The notes: generated from the letters alone by a model not told the origin. 28,460 nt of DNA from Streptomyces sp. NRRL F-4489 (GCF_001509485.1 NZ_LLZI01000278.1:1-28460), one strand, 5' to 3'; positions 12,329-20,824 are shown, numbered from the stretch's first letter. Translations and numbers: made by a program.

Positions 12329-15046
12329 ATGTACGGCACGATCCGCACTACTGCCTACGAACCTGACCCCGAGTACGGGCCGTTGCTGGAGCCTCTGTAC
12401 GTCATGCGGCTCGGCGAGGACCTGCACACGGCTCTCACCGGCCTGCACGAGCGGACCCGCAGGCGTAGTGAAGGACCGTCCAGGCTGCCCATCCGCCAGC
12501 TCAACTCTCTCCTGCGGGCGATGGCACCCGGAGTCGTGGCCACCGCACGCAACGCCGACGCCGTGTCCGACGCCACGTGGCTGTACGGCCGCGAACCGGT
12601 GCCTGCCGGTGTGGTCGGCCCACTGGTCGGTACCTGGGCAGCGGGTCTGCTGCGCGGACGCCAGGACGACGGGACCGAAGCCGACGACACCACGGATCCG
12701 GAGCTGGAGGACCGGCTGCTCGAAGGGCTGGACGCCACTGTGGCGAACCTGCCCGCCTGGGAGACGGAACAGATCGATTTCACCGAAACCTCCGTCTCGC
12801 CCGGTGGCACCGCTGAACCCGCCCGGCGGTTGTACAGCCTGCTGCCGGAGTGGGTCGCGCACCGTCTTGCCGCCCGGCCGCTGCGCGCGCTGGGCCCGGA
12901 AATCCGCTTCCGTGTGGTCAGCCGCGAGAACGGTGTCGAGCTGGTCTCCTGGCCGCCGCAGTCCTGTGAGCACAAGAAACGCACCTGGTACTACTCGGCT
13001 CTGATCACCATCACCGTCCACACGGTGCCATTCGTTCAGAGCTTCCGTGTTCACGTCTCCACGAGCATCCGCCGGTGGGCCACCCACCTCGAGGTCCAGC
13101 CCGGTCAGCTGCGGGGGATGACCGTGCTGCTGGACGCGCCGCTGCCCTGGCCCGACAGCCCGGGGCGCGCGCCCCGGTTGGTGGAGAACGCCCTCGCCTT
13201 CGACCGCGGTCGGGGGCGGTTGGCGTGGCGCCGCCACAGTGCGGCCATCCTCTTGCCGGACCTGGACATCGTGCGCCGTTACCCCGAGCCCATGGACCTG
13301 TTCTCCGCGCCGGAGAAGTGGCTCAAGGGCCGCGACGGCATCGCCGCGGGCATGGTCTACAGCCCGGTGCTCGGCCCGCATAGCGTGGCCGCCGGTGTGA
13401 TGCCCAAGGAGCGGTCCCTGCTCGATGCCTGGGTCGAGGAGGGGCTGCGGCCGATGCTGCGGCGCGTACCCGACCTGACTCGGGTGACCAGGAAGAACAC
13501 CCCCTCACTGCTGATTCGCTCGGCTGCGGCCGGCCAGGCGGAAGGCCGCGAGGCGGCCCTGGCACTCAGTCGCCGATCTGCACTGGCCCGAGTGCTGAAC
13601 GGCGCCCCCCTCGACGTTGACCTCCGATGGCAGAATGCCGAGACCAAGGAGGCCCTGCTGGCGGAGCTGCCTGCACTGGTCGGCCTCTCGCCGGGCCGGC
13701 CGGTCGAGGGCGCTGCTGATACCTGGCGTTGGCAAGCGGACGGCATCGATATCCGCGTCCGGACCCGCCCCGCGGGATCCCTGGCCGCCGCACTCAAGGT
13801 GCCGGGCGATGCCAGACGCCCCGTTGCCCTTCGGCTGGCCGATGCCATCGACGACAGGTGCGTACTCACCGCCGAACACATCGACCGGCCAGAGGGGGCG
13901 CTGGGACTGTCGATCCTTGAAATCGCGGGCAAGGAGGGATTCAGCACCGTCCCGGGGTCCGATCCCAAGCACGCTCTGCGCATCGCATGCGCCCGGCAGG
14001 GTCGGCTGAGCCAGTTCATCGCCCTGCCCCAGGAGATGGAGGACACCCTCGTCCATCGCGCCCGATGGACGTGGCTGGACGCCTTCCGCCAACTCGGCGC
14101 CATCTCTCCGCCTGCCCACCGGGTGGGTGCGGGGATCCCGGGTGACCTGCAGTACGTGGCCCTCTGGCTGGTCCGTTACACCAGGAAGGGGCCCACCCGC
14201 TGCCCCGCGCGGCGCTTGGTCGCGGTACGCGTCTGCCCCGGTGAGAACGCCGTCCAAGGCTGGGATCCGGACCGCGCCGAGTGGGTGCCCTATCCCCGTC
14301 TGCTCCAGTCGCTGGCCGTGGGCGCTCGGGCAGCGGAAGAGGTGGACGCACGGCCGGACCGGAACAAGAGCGGTTACGGCACGGGGGCGCGGTCGGACCA
14401 CCATTGGCAGCAAGAGGCCGAACGGCAGATCAGAATGCTGCTCTACCAACTGCGGGACCGTCCGACGCTCTTTCTGGCGGATGCGGGCAACCTGCGCCAG
14501 TGCTGGCCTCGCTTGCGCAACGGAGCTCTGATGAAGGACATGCTGGGTTTCGGCGACGGCCCGAATCAGCGGCTCGCCGTCTACGGACCCGATCTGCGCG
14601 TCATCCTGGTCCGCAATGGCAACGGCCGTGACGAAGTACCCGAGTGGTACGCACACGACGGCAAGGGCAAGGTGGGCTTCACCAAGGGCGTGTGGGGCCC
14701 GACCGATCCGGACCACCGGGTTTTCGGCAGCACCGCGGATGTCCCGCACACCGCGACCCGCCCGAGGGGACTCATGAAACTGGTGCCCACCGAATTCGGC
14801 AGGTCGGCCCCGCGAAAAACCGCCTGGAATCCCGGCTGCCTGGAGTTGACCGTGCTCGGTTGCCTCTCGGAGAAGGCCCTGGCGGACGCCGGGCGGGGTA
14901 CTGAGCCGCCCGACCAGCCGGCCGAGTGGGCCACCCTCGCGCACCAACTCCGCTTCCACGACGACTACCCGCCGCTGGCTCGTCCGCTCCCTCTCCACCT
15001 GGCCCGACTGGCCGGTGAGTACGTACTGCCCCTTGCCGCCCGTTGA
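12329..15046 (+). CDS. pPIWI-RE family PIWI/Argonaute-like protein, 905 aa
   Basis: I place this in the pPIWI-RE family: a long N-terminal region (about 1-400, DUF3962-type), a middle MID-like region, and a C-terminal RNase H-fold PIWI domain (about 600-905). Recognisable PIWI-domain marks are LADAGNLRQCWPRL (Asp718, Asn721), VRNGNGRDEVPEWY (Arg762, Glu769), and the ending PLPLHLARLAGEYVLP. The family name comes from conserved Arg and Glu residues in this domain (Burroughs, Iyer and Aravind). Members are proposed to use a nucleic-acid guide or to recognise R-loops together with the helicase, in defence against plasmids and phages; this is prediction rather than proof here. The ATG has AAGGAG five bases upstream and lies 25 bases after the helicase stop, so it ends the operon. 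A stem-loop terminator follows. Confidence 0.85.
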   Translation: MYGTIRTTAYEPDPEYGPLLEPLYVMRLGEDLHTALTGLHERTRRRSEGPSRLPIRQLNSLLRAMAPGVVATARNADAVSDATWLYGREPVPAGVVGPLVGTWAAGLLRGRQDDGTEADDTTDPELEDRLLEGLDATVANLPAWETEQIDFTETSVSPGGTAEPARRLYSLLPEWVAHRLAARPLRALGPEIRFRVVSRENGVELVSWPPQSCEHKKRTWYYSALITITVHTVPFVQSFRVHVSTSIRRWATHLEVQPGQLRGMTVLLDAPLPWPDSPGRAPRLVENALAFDRGRGRLAWRRHSAAILLPDLDIVRRYPEPMDLFSAPEKWLKGRDGIAAGMVYSPVLGPHSVAAGVMPKERSLLDAWVEEGLRPMLRRVPDLTRVTRKNTPSLLIRSAAAGQAEGREAALALSRRSALARVLNGAPLDVDLRWQNAETKEALLAELPALVGLSPGRPVEGAADTWRWQADGIDIRVRTRPAGSLAAALKVPGDARRPVALRLADAIDDRCVLTAEHIDRPEGALGLSILEIAGKEGFSTVPGSDPKHALRIACARQGRLSQFIALPQEMEDTLVHRARWTWLDAFRQLGAISPPAHRVGAGIPGDLQYVALWLVRYTRKGPTRCPARRLVAVRVCPGENAVQGWDPDRAEWVPYPRLLQSLAVGARAAEEVDARPDRNKSGYGTGARSDHHWQQEAERQIRMLLYQLRDRPTLFLADAGNLRQCWPRLRNGALMKDMLGFGDGPNQRLAVYGPDLRVILVRNGNGRDEVPEWYAHDGKGKVGFTKGVWGPTDPDHRVFGSTADVPHTATRPRGLMKLVPTEFGRSAPRKTAWNPGCLELTVLGCLSEKALADAGRGTEPPDQPAEWATLAHQLRFHDDYPPLARPLPLHLARLAGEYVLPLAAR

Positions 15047-15077
15047 GCGCGCCGCTTGGCCATGAGCCGACGAAACA

Positions 15078-15113
15078 TGAGGGCCGCCCCCCGAATCCGG
15101 GAAGCGGCCCTCA
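15078..15113. terminator. Bidirectional terminator between pPIWI-RE gene and glnA
   Basis: TGAGGGCCGC (15078-15087) and its exact complement GCGGCCCTCA (15104-15113) form a 10-bp stem with a 16-base loop. It lies between two convergent genes, 31 bases after the pPIWI-RE stop and 76 bases after the glnA stop on the other strand, so it can serve both. Confidence 0.75.
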
Positions 15114-15189
15114 CTGGTCAACCTGTCATGGCCTCGGAGCACCGGCCGGGCTGCGGCGCACACGCGGTGCGTTCGCCCGACCCCGCCCC

Positions 15190-16599
15190 TTAGAGATCGA
15201 AGTAAAGCTCGAACTCGTGCGGGTGCGGGCGGAGCTGGATCGGGGCGATTTCGTTGGTGCGCTTGTAGTCGATCCAGGTCTCGATGAGGTCGGAGGTGAA
15301 GACGCCGCCCTGCTGGAGGTACTCGTTGTCCTCTTCCAGGGCGTCGAGGACGGCCGGGAGGGAGGTGGGGACCTGGGGGACGCCCGCGTGCTCCTCCGGG
15401 GCGAGCTCGTAGAGGTCCTTGTCGATCGGCTCGGACGGCTCGATCTTGTTCTTGACGCCGTCCAGGCCCGCGAGGAGGAGGGCGGAGAAGGCCAGGTACG
15501 GGTTGGACGACGGGTCCGGGGCGCGGAACTCGACGCGCTTGGCCTTCGGGTTCGACCCGGTGATCGGGATGCGCATGGCCGCGGAGCGGTTGCGCTGCGA
15601 GTAGACGAGGTTGACCGGGGCCTCGAAGCCCGGGACCAGGCGGTGGTAGGAGTTCACCGTGGGGTTGGTGAACGCCAGCAGCGACGGGGCGTGCTTGAGG
15701 ATGCCGCCGATGTAGTAGCGGGCGGTGTCCGACAGGCCCGCGTAACCCTGCTCGTCGTAGAAGAGCGGCTGGCCGCCCTGCCACAGGGACTGGTGGACGT
15801 GCATGCCGGAGCCGTTGTCGCCGAAGATCGGCTTGGGCATGAAGGTGGCGGTCTTGCCGTTGCGCCAGGCGACGTTCTTGACGATGTACTTGAACAGCAT
15901 CAGGTCGTCGGCGGCGGCGAGCAGCGTGTTGAACTTGTAGTTGATCTCCGCCTGGCCCGCGGTGCCGACCTCGTGGTGCTGGCGCTCGACCTGGAGGCCG
16001 GACTTCTCCAGCTCCAGCGAGATCTCGGCGCGCAGGTCCGCGAAGTGGTCGACCGGCGGGGCCGGGAAGTAGCCGCCCTTGTAGCGGACCTTGTAGCCGC
16101 GGTTGTCCTCCAGGGCACCGGTGTTCCAGGCGCCGGCCTCGGAGTCGATGTGGTAGAAGCCCTGGTTCGCGGAGGTCTCGAAACGCACCGAGTCGAAGAC
16201 GTAGAACTCCGCCTCCGGGCCGAAGTACGCGGTGTCCGCGATGCCGGTGGACGCGAGGTACGCCTCGGCCTTCTTGGCGATGTTGCGCGGGTCGCGGCTG
16301 TACTGCTCGCCGGTGATCGGGTCGTGGATGAAGAAGTTGATGTTGAGGTGCTTCTCCTGGCGGAACGGGTCCACGCGGGCCGTCGACAGGTCCGGGCGCA
16401 GCGCCATGTCGGACTCGTGGATCGCCTGGAAGCCGCGGATCGACGAACCGTCGAACGCCAGGTCCTCGTCCGGGTCGAACGCCGAGGCGGGGATCGTGAA
16501 GTGCTGCATCACGCCCGGCAGGTCGCAGAAACGGACGTCGACGAACTTCACGTCCTCATCCGCGATGAACTTCTTCGCGTCGTCGGCGTTCTGGAACAT
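15190..16599 (-). CDS. glnA: Glutamine synthetase type I
   Basis: A 469-aa GlnA, the usual length for actinobacterial GSI-beta. It condenses glutamate and ammonia to glutamine with ATP, in the cytoplasm, as a dodecamer. Landmarks are DLPGVMQHF near the start, the FDGSSIRGF segment, the acidic [11 protein letters not shown] motif for metal, [11 protein letters not shown], and [10 protein letters not shown]. Tyr397 in [11 protein letters not shown] is the adenylylation site used by GlnE, so post-translational control is likely. The ATG at 16599 has TAGGAGGAG upstream and gives the standard N-terminus [11 protein letters not shown]. Upstream lies a four-part GlnR operator (16704-16741), the standard nitrogen control of this gene in Streptomyces. 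The gene converges on the defence operon and marks the start of the core chromosome in this window. Confidence 0.98.
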   Translation of the reverse strand: MFQNADDAKKFIADEDVKFVDVRFCDLPGVMQHFTIPASAFDPDEDLAFDGSSIRGFQAIHESDMALRPDLSTARVDPFRQEKHLNINFFIHDPITGEQYSRDPRNIAKKAEAYLASTGIADTAYFGPEAEFYVFDSVRFETSANQGFYHIDSEAGAWNTGALEDNRGYKVRYKGGYFPAPPVDHFADLRAEISLELEKSGLQVERQHHEVGTAGQAEINYKFNTLLAAADDLMLFKYIVKNVAWRNGKTATFMPKPIFGDNGSGMHVHQSLWQGGQPLFYDEQGYAGLSDTARYYIGGILKHAPSLLAFTNPTVNSYHRLVPGFEAPVNLVYSQRNRSAAMRIPITGSNPKAKRVEFRAPDPSSNPYLAFSALLLAGLDGVKNKIEPSEPIDKDLYELAPEEHAGVPQVPTSLPAVLDALEEDNEYLQQGGVFTSDLIETWIDYKRTNEIAPIQLRPHPHEFELYFDL

Positions 16600-16994
16600 C
16601 CAACTCCTCCTAGCCCGGTCACCGCTCGGCGGACGCGGGGTTGCGACTCGGAGCGCGTCCATGCGTGTGCGGTGGCGCGCTCGCCCGACCATAGGCAGGC
16701 GGGATTTCCCAAGCATGACCCATTTGTTTCGCCGAGGTTAACCGGCACGCGGTCGGTTTCACCCCGGTCGGGGGCCGGTCGCCGTGCCTGGCGGGAGCTG
16801 GTCGCCGTCCCTCCTGGGCCCGCCCTGGCCGTGCTCCGTTGCGGTTGCTGTCACGTGTCACCACCAGTGTGCGCCTGCGGGGTGCCCGGCTCCTAGGGAC
16901 CGCCGGGTACGCCGTGCGGCCTTCCCGGTGGGATCCCGGCGCGAGCGGGAACCCGGGGCCCGGGGAACGTATGCGGTCGCAGTACCGTGGACGG
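16600..16994. other. Divergent control region between glnA and the RDD gene
   Basis: This gene-free stretch of nearly 400 bases holds the glnA leader and the GlnR operator on its left part. The right part (16750-16994) is GC-rich and should contain the promoter of the RDD gene, but I see no convincing -35/-10 pair there. No RNA gene or riboswitch is evident. Confidence 0.6.
16704..16741 (-). promoter_or_regulatory. GlnR operator (four half-sites) of glnA
   Basis: Read on the minus strand the order is TTAAC, six bases, GAAAC, six bases, GTCAT, six bases, GAAAT. This matches the Streptomyces GlnR box pattern of alternating gTnAc and GaAAc half-sites with 6-base spacers, that is, a 22-bp direct repeat. 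The spacing is perfect for all four half-sites. It lies 105-142 bases upstream of the glnA ATG. GlnR activates glnA under nitrogen limitation in Streptomyces (established). Confidence 0.85.
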
Positions 16995-17462
16995 GTGGAC
17001 AACAGGCAAGCAATCGGATCGTGGATCTCCGGGCCCCGGGCGGCAGCCGAGGACATGGGCGTCGACTTCGGGTACCGAGGGCAGCGGCTCGGGCTGCCCG
17101 AGGAGGGGCCGGGTTCCATCGCCCGGGCCGGCCGCCGCTTCGGCGCGCTCTTCATCGACTGGGCGCTGTGCCTGATCGTCGCGTACGGGCTGCTCAGCGG
17201 CGGCAAGGCGCAGGCGACGAGCAACTGGGCGCTGCTGGTCTTCGCGGTGCTCAGCGTGCTGACCGTCGGCACGGTCGGCTGCACGCCCGGCAAGCGGCTC
17301 CTGGGGCTCCGGGTCGTAGCCGAGGGCGGCGGCCGGATCAGCCTCCCGCGGGTGATCCTGCGGACGCTGCTGCTGGTGCTGGTCATCCCGGCGGTGATCT
17401 GGGACCGCGACGGCCGCGGCCTGCACGACCGGCTCAGCCGGTCGGTCCAGGTGCGGATCTGA
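16995..17462 (+). CDS. RDD family membrane protein, 155 aa
   Basis: A small membrane protein with the RDD layout. Residues about 45-115 contain GRRFGALFIDWALCLIVAYG, whose R and D are the family hallmarks, then a second hydrophobic segment (NWALLVFAVLSVLTVG), the TPGKRLLGLRVV motif, and a third segment (LLLVLVIPAVIWD) followed by DRDGRGLHDRLS. RDD proteins are of uncertain function; some act in ion or small-molecule transport. The gene starts at a GTG at 16995 (VDNRQAIGSW, the form common in Streptomyces as I recall) or at an in-frame ATG at 16971. Ribosome sites are weak for both; a leaderless transcript is possible. It sits divergent from glnA, its usual position in Streptomyces. Confidence 0.88.
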   Translation: MDNRQAIGSWISGPRAAAEDMGVDFGYRGQRLGLPEEGPGSIARAGRRFGALFIDWALCLIVAYGLLSGGKAQATSNWALLVFAVLSVLTVGTVGCTPGKRLLGLRVVAEGGGRISLPRVILRTLLLVLVIPAVIWDRDGRGLHDRLSRSVQVRI

Positions 17463-17646
17463 CACGGCGGTCGGTACGGATACGCGCCTGACGTGCGGTA
17501 CGGGGAACGCGTCCGACCTTGGGCGCGGCCCCCAGCCGTGACGACCGTAGGCCCGTACAACGAAGCTGCGGGGCGCCCCCACGGCCCGTACGCCCCTACG
17601 CGGAGACCGGGACGTCCGACACGCCCCCCACACCCCGATCACCCCC

Positions 17647-17693
17647 AAAAAACCGACAGCGCCCCCCAGCCAAAGCCGGACGGGCGCTGTCGG
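17647..17693 (-). terminator. Canonical Rho-independent terminator, DUF4191 gene
   Basis: A perfect 12-bp stem, CCGACAGCGCCC (17653-17664) against GGGCGCTGTCGG (17682-17693), is followed on the minus strand by six T residues (AAAAAA at 17647-17652). It terminates the gene ending at 17730, and the stem alone could also stop transcripts from the convergent RDD gene. The remaining sequence from 17463 to 17646 shows nothing of note. Confidence 0.85.
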
Positions 17694-17729
17694 ACGTTCC
17701 GCAGGTCGGGCGGGCGGGCCGCCGACGGG

Positions 17730-18437
17730 TCAGCGCATTTTGCCGCCGCGGGGCATGCGCATGCCCTTGGGCATCGGGCCCTTCGGGACCGGCATGTTGC
17801 TCATGAGGTCGCCGAGGGCGCGGAGGCGGTCGTTGACGGTGGTGACCTGGGGGCCGGGGAGGACGCGGGGGAGCTTGAGGAGGTGGGTGCGGAGCTTCTT
17901 GAGGGGGATCTGGCCGTCGCCGTCGCCGACGATCACGTCGTGGACGGGGGCGTCCGCGACGACCCGGGCCATGCGCTTCTTCTCGGCCGCCAGCAGACCG
18001 CGCAGGCGGTTGGGGTTGCCCTCGCCGACCAGCACGATGCCGGCCTTGCCGACCGCGCGGTGGACGACGTCCTGGTTGCGGTTCATGGCGACCGCGGGGG
18101 TCACCGTCCAGCCGCGGCCGACGTTCTCCAGGACGGCGGCCGCCGCGCCGGGCTGGCCCTCCATCTGCCCGAAGGCCGCCCGCTCGGCGCGCCGGCCGAA
18201 GATGATCGCCATCGCCAGGAAGGCCAGGACGAAGCCCAGGATGCCCGTGTACACGGGGTGGCCGATCAGGAAGCCGATGGCGAGGAGGACGCCGAAGACG
18301 ACGATTCCTGTGCCAGCGACGACAAGACCGACCTTGGAATCGACCCGACGGGTCATCTTGTAGGTCAGGGCGATCTGCTTGAGCCGCCCGGGGTTCTCAG
18401 CGCCGCCAGCGCCGGTTGCGTTTGCCTTCCTCGCCAT
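17730..18437 (-). CDS. DUF4191 membrane protein, 235 aa
   Basis: A conserved actinobacterial membrane protein of unknown function. A basic N-terminus (MARKANATGA, then YKMTRRVDSK) precedes two closely spaced membrane segments at about residues 40-60 and 63-82 (VGLVVAGTGIVVFGVLLAIG and TGILGFVLAFLAMAIIFG). A soluble C-terminal domain follows, with VHRAVGKAGIVLVGEG and a basic, Pro/Met-rich tail (PKGPMPKGMRMPRGGKM). The ATG is chosen for the conserved basic start. It lies next to a small gene and lipA in the same orientation, the usual arrangement, which hints at a link with lipoate metabolism or membrane function but does not prove one. It has its own strong terminator. Confidence 0.88.
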   Translation of the reverse strand: MARKANATGAGGAENPGRLKQIALTYKMTRRVDSKVGLVVAGTGIVVFGVLLAIGFLIGHPVYTGILGFVLAFLAMAIIFGRRAERAAFGQMEGQPGAAAAVLENVGRGWTVTPAVAMNRNQDVVHRAVGKAGIVLVGEGNPNRLRGLLAAEKKRMARVVADAPVHDVIVGDGDGQIPLKKLRTHLLKLPRVLPGPQVTTVNDRLRALGDLMSNMPVPKGPMPKGMRMPRGGKMR

Positions 18438-18447
18438 ACAGCGAAGT

Positions 18448-18663
18448 TTACGTGGCGTGCGGGCGGCGGGTGGCCGCGGCCTCCAGGACGTACCCGGCGT
18501 CGTACCGGTCCTTGGCGCGGCGGCGGTCCTCCAGGACCGACGTCCAGGCGTTGCGGCGGGCGGTGCGCTGGCCGCCGCGCAGCAGGACGGCCTCGATGGC
18601 CCGCAGGGCACCGGTGACGGAGGGGATGGGGCGGGCGGTGGCGCGGAGCGGCGCGGCCTCCAT
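18448..18663 (-). CDS. Small conserved Streptomyces protein, 71 aa
   Basis: A short basic protein beginning MEAAPLRATARPIPSVTGAL and continuing through a helical stretch (RAIEAVLLRGGQ) to a charged helix (SVLEDRRRAKDRYDAGYVLE). The ATG at 18663 has GAGGGAG upstream, at a rather long distance (nine bases). It lies 10 bases before the DUF4191 gene, so the two are probably cotranscribed. A protein of this kind occupies the same place, between the DUF4191 gene and lipA, in S. coelicolor (from memory). Function is unknown. A longer form from 18744 is possible but its extra part looks non-coding. Confidence 0.68.
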   Translation of the reverse strand: MEAAPLRATARPIPSVTGALRAIEAVLLRGGQRTARRNAWTSVLEDRRRAKDRYDAGYVLEAAATRRPHAT

Positions 18664-18800
18664 GGTGATGGTCTCCCTCGACGGACGAACGGACGGATGG
18701 ATCAGATACGAACAGCGGGGCGCGTGCGCGGTGGGTGCATCCATCGTTACCGAGTGGTGTTACCAACGGATGACCTGCCGGTCAAACACGATGAAACGTT

Positions 18801-18847
18801 GACGCGGCCCCCACGCCCCCCAGCCCGGGGGAGTGCGGGGCCGCGTC
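18801..18847 (-). terminator. 11-bp stem-loop downstream of lipA
   Basis: GACGCGGCCCC (18801-18811) pairs exactly with GGGGCCGCGTC (18837-18847). It lies 43 bases after the lipA stop on the minus strand, where a terminator is expected. The loop contains a smaller C-run/G-run pairing. Confidence 0.7.
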
Positions 18848-18890
18848 TCTCAGCATGTGCCAGGATTCACAAGTTGGCGCGCCGGGCGCG

Positions 18891-19841
18891 TCAAACCGCC
18901 TGACTGGCCGCCTCGACCTCGCGCCGCTCGATCGCCTGCTGGTAGAGGCGGCCGGCGCGGTACGAGGAGCGGACCAGCGGGCCGGACATCACGCCGGCGT
19001 AGCCGATCTCCTCGGCCTCCTCCTTCAGCTCCACGAACTCCTGGGGCTTGACCCAGCGCTCGATGGGGTGGTGCCGCACGGACGGGCGGAGGTACTGGGT
19101 GATCGTGATCAGCTCGCAGCCCGCGTCGTGGAGGTCCTGGAGGGCCTCGCTGATCTCCTCGCGGGTCTCGCCCATGCCCAGGATGAGGTTGGACTTGGTG
19201 ACCAGGCCGGCCGCGCGGGCCTCGGTGATCACCTTCAGCGAGCGCTCGTAGCGGAAGCCGGGGCGGATCCGCTTGAAGATCCGCGGGACCGTCTCGACGT
19301 TGTGCGCCAGCACCTCGGGGCGGGACGAGAAGACCTCGGCCAGCTGGTCGGGGTCGGCGTTGAAGTCGGGGATCAGGAGCTCGACGCCGGTGCCGGGCAT
19401 GGCGGCGTGGATCTGGCGGACGGTCTCGGCGTAGAGCCAGGCGCCGCCGTCCTCCAGGTCGTCGCGGGCGACGCCGGTGATCGTGGCGTACTTCAGGCCC
19501 ATGGTCTTCACCGACTCGGCGACCCGGCGCGGCTCGTCGCGGTCCAGCGCCTGCGGCTTGCCGGTGTCGATCTGGCAGAAGTCGCAGCGCCGGGTGCACT
19601 GGTCGCCGCCGATCAGGAACGTCGCCTCGCGGTCCTCCCAGCATTCGTAGATGTTGGGACAGCCCGCCTCCTGGCAGACCGTGTGCAGGCCCTCGCTCTT
19701 GACCAGGCCCTGGAGGTGGTTGTACTCGGGGCCCATTTTCGCCCGGGTCTTGATCCACTCGGGCTTGCGCTCGATGGGGGTCTGGCTGTTGCGGACCTCC
19801 AGGCGCAGCATTTTGCGTCCGTCGGGTGCGACTGCGGACAC
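18891..19841 (-). CDS. lipA: Lipoyl synthase
   Basis: LipA inserts two sulfurs into protein-bound octanoyl groups to make the lipoyl cofactor of pyruvate and 2-oxoglutarate dehydrogenases and the glycine cleavage system. It is a radical-SAM enzyme with two 4Fe-4S clusters, and both sets of ligands are visible: C56-x4-C61-x5-C67 ([12 protein letters not shown]) for the auxiliary cluster and C82-x3-C86-x2-C89 (CTRRCDFC) for the SAM cluster. The C-terminal [12 protein letters not shown] segment, containing the R-S-S-Y motif, is intact. The 316-aa length is normal. The GTG start has TAGGGAG six bases upstream. It follows lipB, which makes the octanoyl substrate, in the same orientation after a 170-base gap, so it may have its own promoter. 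Confidence 0.97.
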   Translation of the reverse strand: MSAVAPDGRKMLRLEVRNSQTPIERKPEWIKTRAKMGPEYNHLQGLVKSEGLHTVCQEAGCPNIYECWEDREATFLIGGDQCTRRCDFCQIDTGKPQALDRDEPRRVAESVKTMGLKYATITGVARDDLEDGGAWLYAETVRQIHAAMPGTGVELLIPDFNADPDQLAEVFSSRPEVLAHNVETVPRIFKRIRPGFRYERSLKVITEARAAGLVTKSNLILGMGETREEISEALQDLHDAGCELITITQYLRPSVRHHPIERWVKPQEFVELKEEAEEIGYAGVMSGPLVRSSYRAGRLYQQAIERREVEAASQAV

Positions 19842-19869
19842 GTCGGCTCCCTACAACTTCGATTCTTCG

Positions 19870-19915
19870 GCGTACACCAGGGTACGCCCGTGAAATCGCA
19901 CGCTCTTACGCGTGC
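19870..19915. promoter_or_regulatory. Two 18-bp dyads in the lipB-lipA gap
   Basis: GCGTAC-6-GTACGC (19870-19887) and GCACGC-6-GCGTGC (19898-19915) are both perfect 6-bp inverted repeats with 6-base centres, and their centres are 28 bp apart. They lie 29-74 bases upstream of the lipA start. They could be operators for a dimeric regulator; the second could also end the lipB transcript. Role not established. Confidence 0.35.
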
Positions 19916-20011
19916 GGTGGTGCCGGTCCAACCCCGTACGGGAGGGCGGCATTCCCGCGGCCGGGCCGCCGGGCCGGTGGAGGCCGGCCGGTGGCCGCGG
20001 GGCGGCGGGCG

Positions 20012-20824
20012 TCAGACCGCGCGGGGGAGCAGAACGGCGTTCTCCAGGACGTCCCGCAGGTGCTTCTCGACGACCGGCAGGACCTCGGCGATGGTGAGGT
20101 CGCGGCCCAGCTCGCCGGCGAGCGAGGCGACGCCGGCGTCCCGGATGCCGCACGGCACGATCTTGTCGAACGAGGTGGTGTCGGGGTTCACGTTGAGCGA
20201 GAAGCCGTGCATCGTGACGCCCTTGGCGACCCGGATGCCGATCGCGGCGAGCTTGCGGTCCTCACCGCGCTGGCCGGCGTTGGACGGCGCGTACTCGGGG
20301 CCGCTGAGCCGCGGGTCGAACTCCTCGTCCGTCCGCGGGTCGAAGTCGAGCTGGAGGCCGCCCAGGGCCGGCCGCTTCTCGACCGGGTCGCCGAGCACCC
20401 ACACACCGCTGCGGCCCTCGACCCGGGTGCCCTCCACGCCGAACTCGGCGCAGACCCGGATCAGCGCCTCCTCCAGCCGGCGGACGTGGGCGACCACGTC
20501 GACCGGGCGCGGCAGCTTCTGGATCGGGTAGCCCACCAGCTGGCCGGGGCCGTGCCAGGTGATCTTCCCGCCGCGGTCCACGTCGACGACCGGGGTGCCG
20601 TCCAGGGGGCGCTCGTCGTCGGTGGTGCGCCGGCCCGCCGTGTACACGGCCTGGTGCTCCAGCAGCAGGCAGGTGTCGGGGACCTCGTCGGCGAACCGGG
20701 CGGCGTGGATCCGGCGCTGCTCCTGCCAGGCCGCGTTGTATTCGACGGCGTCCGCCCCGAAGCCCAGATGGACGAAGCGCAGACCCTCGGGTGCGGGGGT
20801 CTCCCCCCGAGAGATCGCAGTCAC
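20012..20824 (-). CDS. lipB: Octanoyl-[acyl carrier protein]-protein octanoyltransferase
   Basis: LipB moves the octanoyl group from acyl carrier protein to the lipoyl domains of the 2-oxoacid dehydrogenases and glycine cleavage H protein, the step before LipA. The active-site pieces are present: [17 protein letters not shown], the catalytic Lys in [19 protein letters not shown], and the catalytic Cys in IVPCGI. Length (270 aa) is typical for actinobacteria. The GTG start is preceded by GAGGAG at five bases. A perfect 18-bp dyad lies 23 bases upstream of the start (20847-20864). The pair lipB-lipA in this order is the normal Streptomyces arrangement. Confidence 0.97.
   Translation of the reverse strand: MTAISRGETPAPEGLRFVHLGFGADAVEYNAAWQEQRRIHAARFADEVPDTCLLLEHQAVYTAGRRTTDDERPLDGTPVVDVDRGGKITWHGPGQLVGYPIQKLPRPVDVVAHVRRLEEALIRVCAEFGVEGTRVEGRSGVWVLGDPVEKRPALGGLQLDFDPRTDEEFDPRLSGPEYAPSNAGQRGEDRKLAAIGIRVAKGVTMHGFSLNVNPDTTSFDKIVPCGIRDAGVASLAGELGRDLTIAEVLPVVEKHLRDVLENAVLLPRAV

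Noticed and set aside
16600..16716. N-terminal extension of GlnA to 16716
   Set aside because: The standard GlnA N-terminus and its ribosome site are at 16599; the extension would also cover the GlnR operator.
15043..16896. 617-aa frame opposite glnA
   Set aside because: It is a shadow of glnA with Val/Glu/Arg-rich low-complexity composition and no domain.
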